Shown here in pieces: positions 22,914 through 23,980 of a stretch of DNA of 23,980 nt. The DNA is from Firmicutes bacterium CAG:552 (GTDB lineage: Bacteria; Bacillota; Clostridia; Christensenellales; Pumilibacteraceae). The position numbers were made by a program, and so were the translations under genes. Location of the stretch: the NCBI GenBank assembly GCA_000435495.1, contig FR884052.1:35022-59001 (forward strand), in the 5' to 3' direction. Numbering within the stretch: the stretch's first letter is position 1; each line of letters begins with the position of its first letter. The notes below the pieces were generated by a model. The model searched no databases and was not told the origin of the DNA. It was given only the letters and a program-made list of their open reading frames with translations.

Positions 22914-23543
22914 ATGGCAAGGCTTGCTGTAAATCCGACCAGAATGGAGTTGCGTCGTCTGAAAACCCGTTTAAAAACGGCTGTCAGAGGTCATAAACTT
23001 CTCAAGGATAAGTCGGATGAGATGATACGACAGTTTATGTCGTATGCAAAACAGAATAAGGCTTTACGAGAAGAGGTAGAAGACGACCTCAGAGATGCGC
23101 TTAAGTCATTTATGCTTGCCGGTGCGTTGATGGGAGAGGAGTCCATCGAACAGACGTTTGCTTTGCCTTCGTACATTCTTAACGTAACGACAGGGACTAA
23201 AAGCGTAATGGGTATTGACGTCCCCTCGTTGATGGTCAAAGGAGAGGGCGAAAGCATGCCTTATGCGCTTTGCTCGGCTTCTGCGGATATGGACGAGGCG
23301 ATGATAAAGCTTACTGCGGTTACCGAAAAGCTTTTGCAACTCGCCGAGATTGAAAAAACTTGCAATATGCTCGCTCAAGAAATAGAGAAGAATCGCAGAC
23401 GAGTAAATGCGCTCGAATACGTTATGATACCTCAGCTCGAAGAGACCATAAAATATATTATGATGAAGCTGGACGAGAATGAGAGATCTACGATTATAAG
23501 ACTTATTAAGGTAAAGTCGCTTATAAACAGCGACAAAGCTTAA
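22914..23543 (+). CDS. ntpD: V-type ATPase subunit D (central shaft)
   Basis: The rotating shaft subunit, a long antiparallel coiled coil. The N-terminus reads N-P-T-R-M-E-L-R-R-L-K-T-R-L, followed by G-H-K-L-L-K-D-K-S-D-E-M, the signature of the family. The C-terminal part has N-R-R-V-N-A-L-E-Y-V-M-I-P-Q-L, also signature. The 209-residue length is normal. GAGGAG lies 7-8 nt before the ATG and the gap from ntpB is 3 nt. It is the last gene of the operon; no ntpH or ntpJ follows, unlike in E. hirae. Confidence 0.97.
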   Translation: MARLAVNPTRMELRRLKTRLKTAVRGHKLLKDKSDEMIRQFMSYAKQNKALREEVEDDLRDALKSFMLAGALMGEESIEQTFALPSYILNVTTGTKSVMGIDVPSLMVKGEGESMPYALCSASADMDEAMIKLTAVTEKLLQLAEIEKTCNMLAQEIEKNRRRVNALEYVMIPQLEETIKYIMMKLDENERSTIIRLIKVKSLINSDKA

Positions 23544-23566
23544 TTTTGCTTTATTATAAAACTATT

Positions 23567-23602
23567 GCGGCTAATTGAGCATTCCTCGATTAGCTGCTTT
23601 TT
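23567..23602 (+). terminator. Terminator of the rpiB/V-ATPase operon
   Basis: A 13-pair stem (23567-23579 with 23585-23597, two wobble pairs) has a 5-nt loop and is followed by TTTTTG. It starts 23 nt after the ntpD stop. Confidence 0.88.
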
Positions 23603-23681
23603 GTAGCCGACAAACGCTAAATACGGTTTTTGGAGAAAACAATATAAGGCGCAAATCAAATTACAGAAGATTTAATTTCTA

Positions 23682-23696
23682 AGTGCAAATTGCACT
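23682..23696. repeat. Short perfect palindrome between two terminators
   Basis: AGTGCAA and TTGCACT flank a single central A (7-bp arms). The surrounding 23603-23731 stretch has no open frame with a ribosome binding site. A TTGACA at 23699-23704 lacks a matching -10. The function is unknown. Confidence 0.3.
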
Positions 23697-23731
23697 CTTT
23701 GACAGTGTTTGAGTTTAGGAATCTACGTTTA

Positions 23732-23771
23732 AAAAAACGAGCAACGACTTTTACGTCGTTGCTCGTTTTTT
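23732..23771. terminator. Bidirectional terminator between the V-ATPase operon and groL
   Basis: A perfect 17-bp inverted repeat (23732-23748 and 23755-23771) has a 6-nt loop, with six A on the left arm and six T on the right. It can stop transcription from either side. It lies 24 nt past the groL stop on the minus strand. Confidence 0.92.
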
Positions 23772-23794
23772 GTTGTTTAGTGATATTTATCGGC

Positions 23795-23980
23795 TTAATA
23801 CATATCCATGCCGCCGCCCATGGGAGCCTGTGGCGCAGGATTCTTTTCGGGGATATCGGCAACTACGCTTTCGGTAGTAAGGAAGGTAGCGGCTACGGAA
23901 GCTGCGTTTTGAAGCGCAGAACGAGTTACCTTGGTAGGATCTATGATGCCTTTTGCAACGATGTCGCAGTAGGTATTGTT
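23795..23980 (-). CDS. groL: Chaperonin GroEL, C-terminal 61 residues (partial)
   Basis: Translating the minus strand gives the GroEL C-terminal end: I-I-D-P-T-K-V-T-R-S-A-L-Q-N-A-A-S-V-A, then T-T-E-S-V-V-A-D-I-P-E-K, and the tail M-G-G-G-M-D-M-Y before TAA. This is the flexible Gly-Met tail lining the folding chamber floor. The rest of the gene lies to the right of the window. A bidirectional terminator lies just after its stop. Confidence 0.97.
   Translation of the reverse strand, partial: NNTYCDIVAKGIIDPTKVTRSALQNAASVAATFLTTESVVADIPEKNPAPQAPMGGGMDMY

Noticed and set aside
23656..23862. Small minus-strand protein near the right edge
   Set aside because: It spans the bidirectional terminator and overlaps groL in another frame; the groL frame is clearly the real one.
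1..23980. Mobile elements, CRISPR arrays, tRNA or rRNA genes
   Set aside because: No direct-repeat arrays, transposase-like frames, long terminal inverted repeats or cloverleaf-like sequences were noticed by eye; a tRNAscan or CRISPR search could confirm.

Overview
The window looks like a chromosomal segment from an anaerobic bacterium of the Bacillota, probably class Clostridia. The evidence is a V-type ATPase operon in the Enterococcus/Clostridium gene order, a GroEL tail of the GGM type, the obg-nadD-yqeK-rsfS cluster, strong GGAGG ribosome binding sites, TTGACA/TATAAT promoters and moderate GC. A species or genus cannot be named from sequence reading alone. Gene packing is tight: there is no gene-free stretch longer than about 250 bases, many neighbours overlap by 1-8 nt, and three convergent gene pairs are separated by -4 to +3 nt.

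Left part (1-4574): the tail of a YigZ/IMPACT-family protein, a branched-chain aminotransferase (ilvE) ending in a terminator, and a short bacterial malic enzyme. Two unrecognised small helical proteins follow, divergently transcribed. Next comes a divergent pair made of a cysteine-desulfurase-like class V aminotransferase and a DUF3343 (YedF-like Se/S carrier-like) protein, with a dyad-symmetric operator-like site between them.

Middle part (4594-14548): one promoter precedes an apparent operon of an MFS transporter, endonuclease III, the ribosome assembly GTPase Obg, a NadD-YqeK fusion protein, ribosomal silencing factor RsfS and a PAP2 phosphatase. A CPA2 cation/proton antiporter has its own near-consensus promoter. 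A small two-helix membrane protein follows a perfect-consensus promoter whose predicted +1 is the A of the start codon, so it is predicted to be leaderless. A membrane protein of unknown function lies on the minus strand. tsaC and a low-molecular-weight phosphatase-like gene (YwlE position) complete the region. The latter has lost its catalytic Cys, Arg and Asp.

Right part (14562-23602): rpiB, then a full V-type ATPase gene set (peripheral stalk G/H, I, K, E, C, F, A, B, D). The proteolipid K carries all five residues known to bind Na+ in E. hirae NtpK, so a Na+-coupled enzyme is predicted. The operon ends in a strong terminator. A second, bidirectional terminator separates it from the tail of groL, which enters from the right on the minus strand.

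No transposon, prophage, CRISPR array, tRNA or rRNA was seen. The most unusual items are the catalytically dead YwlE-like protein kept in its conserved tsaC-ywlE-rpiB context, the leaderless gene, and the two small helical proteins.
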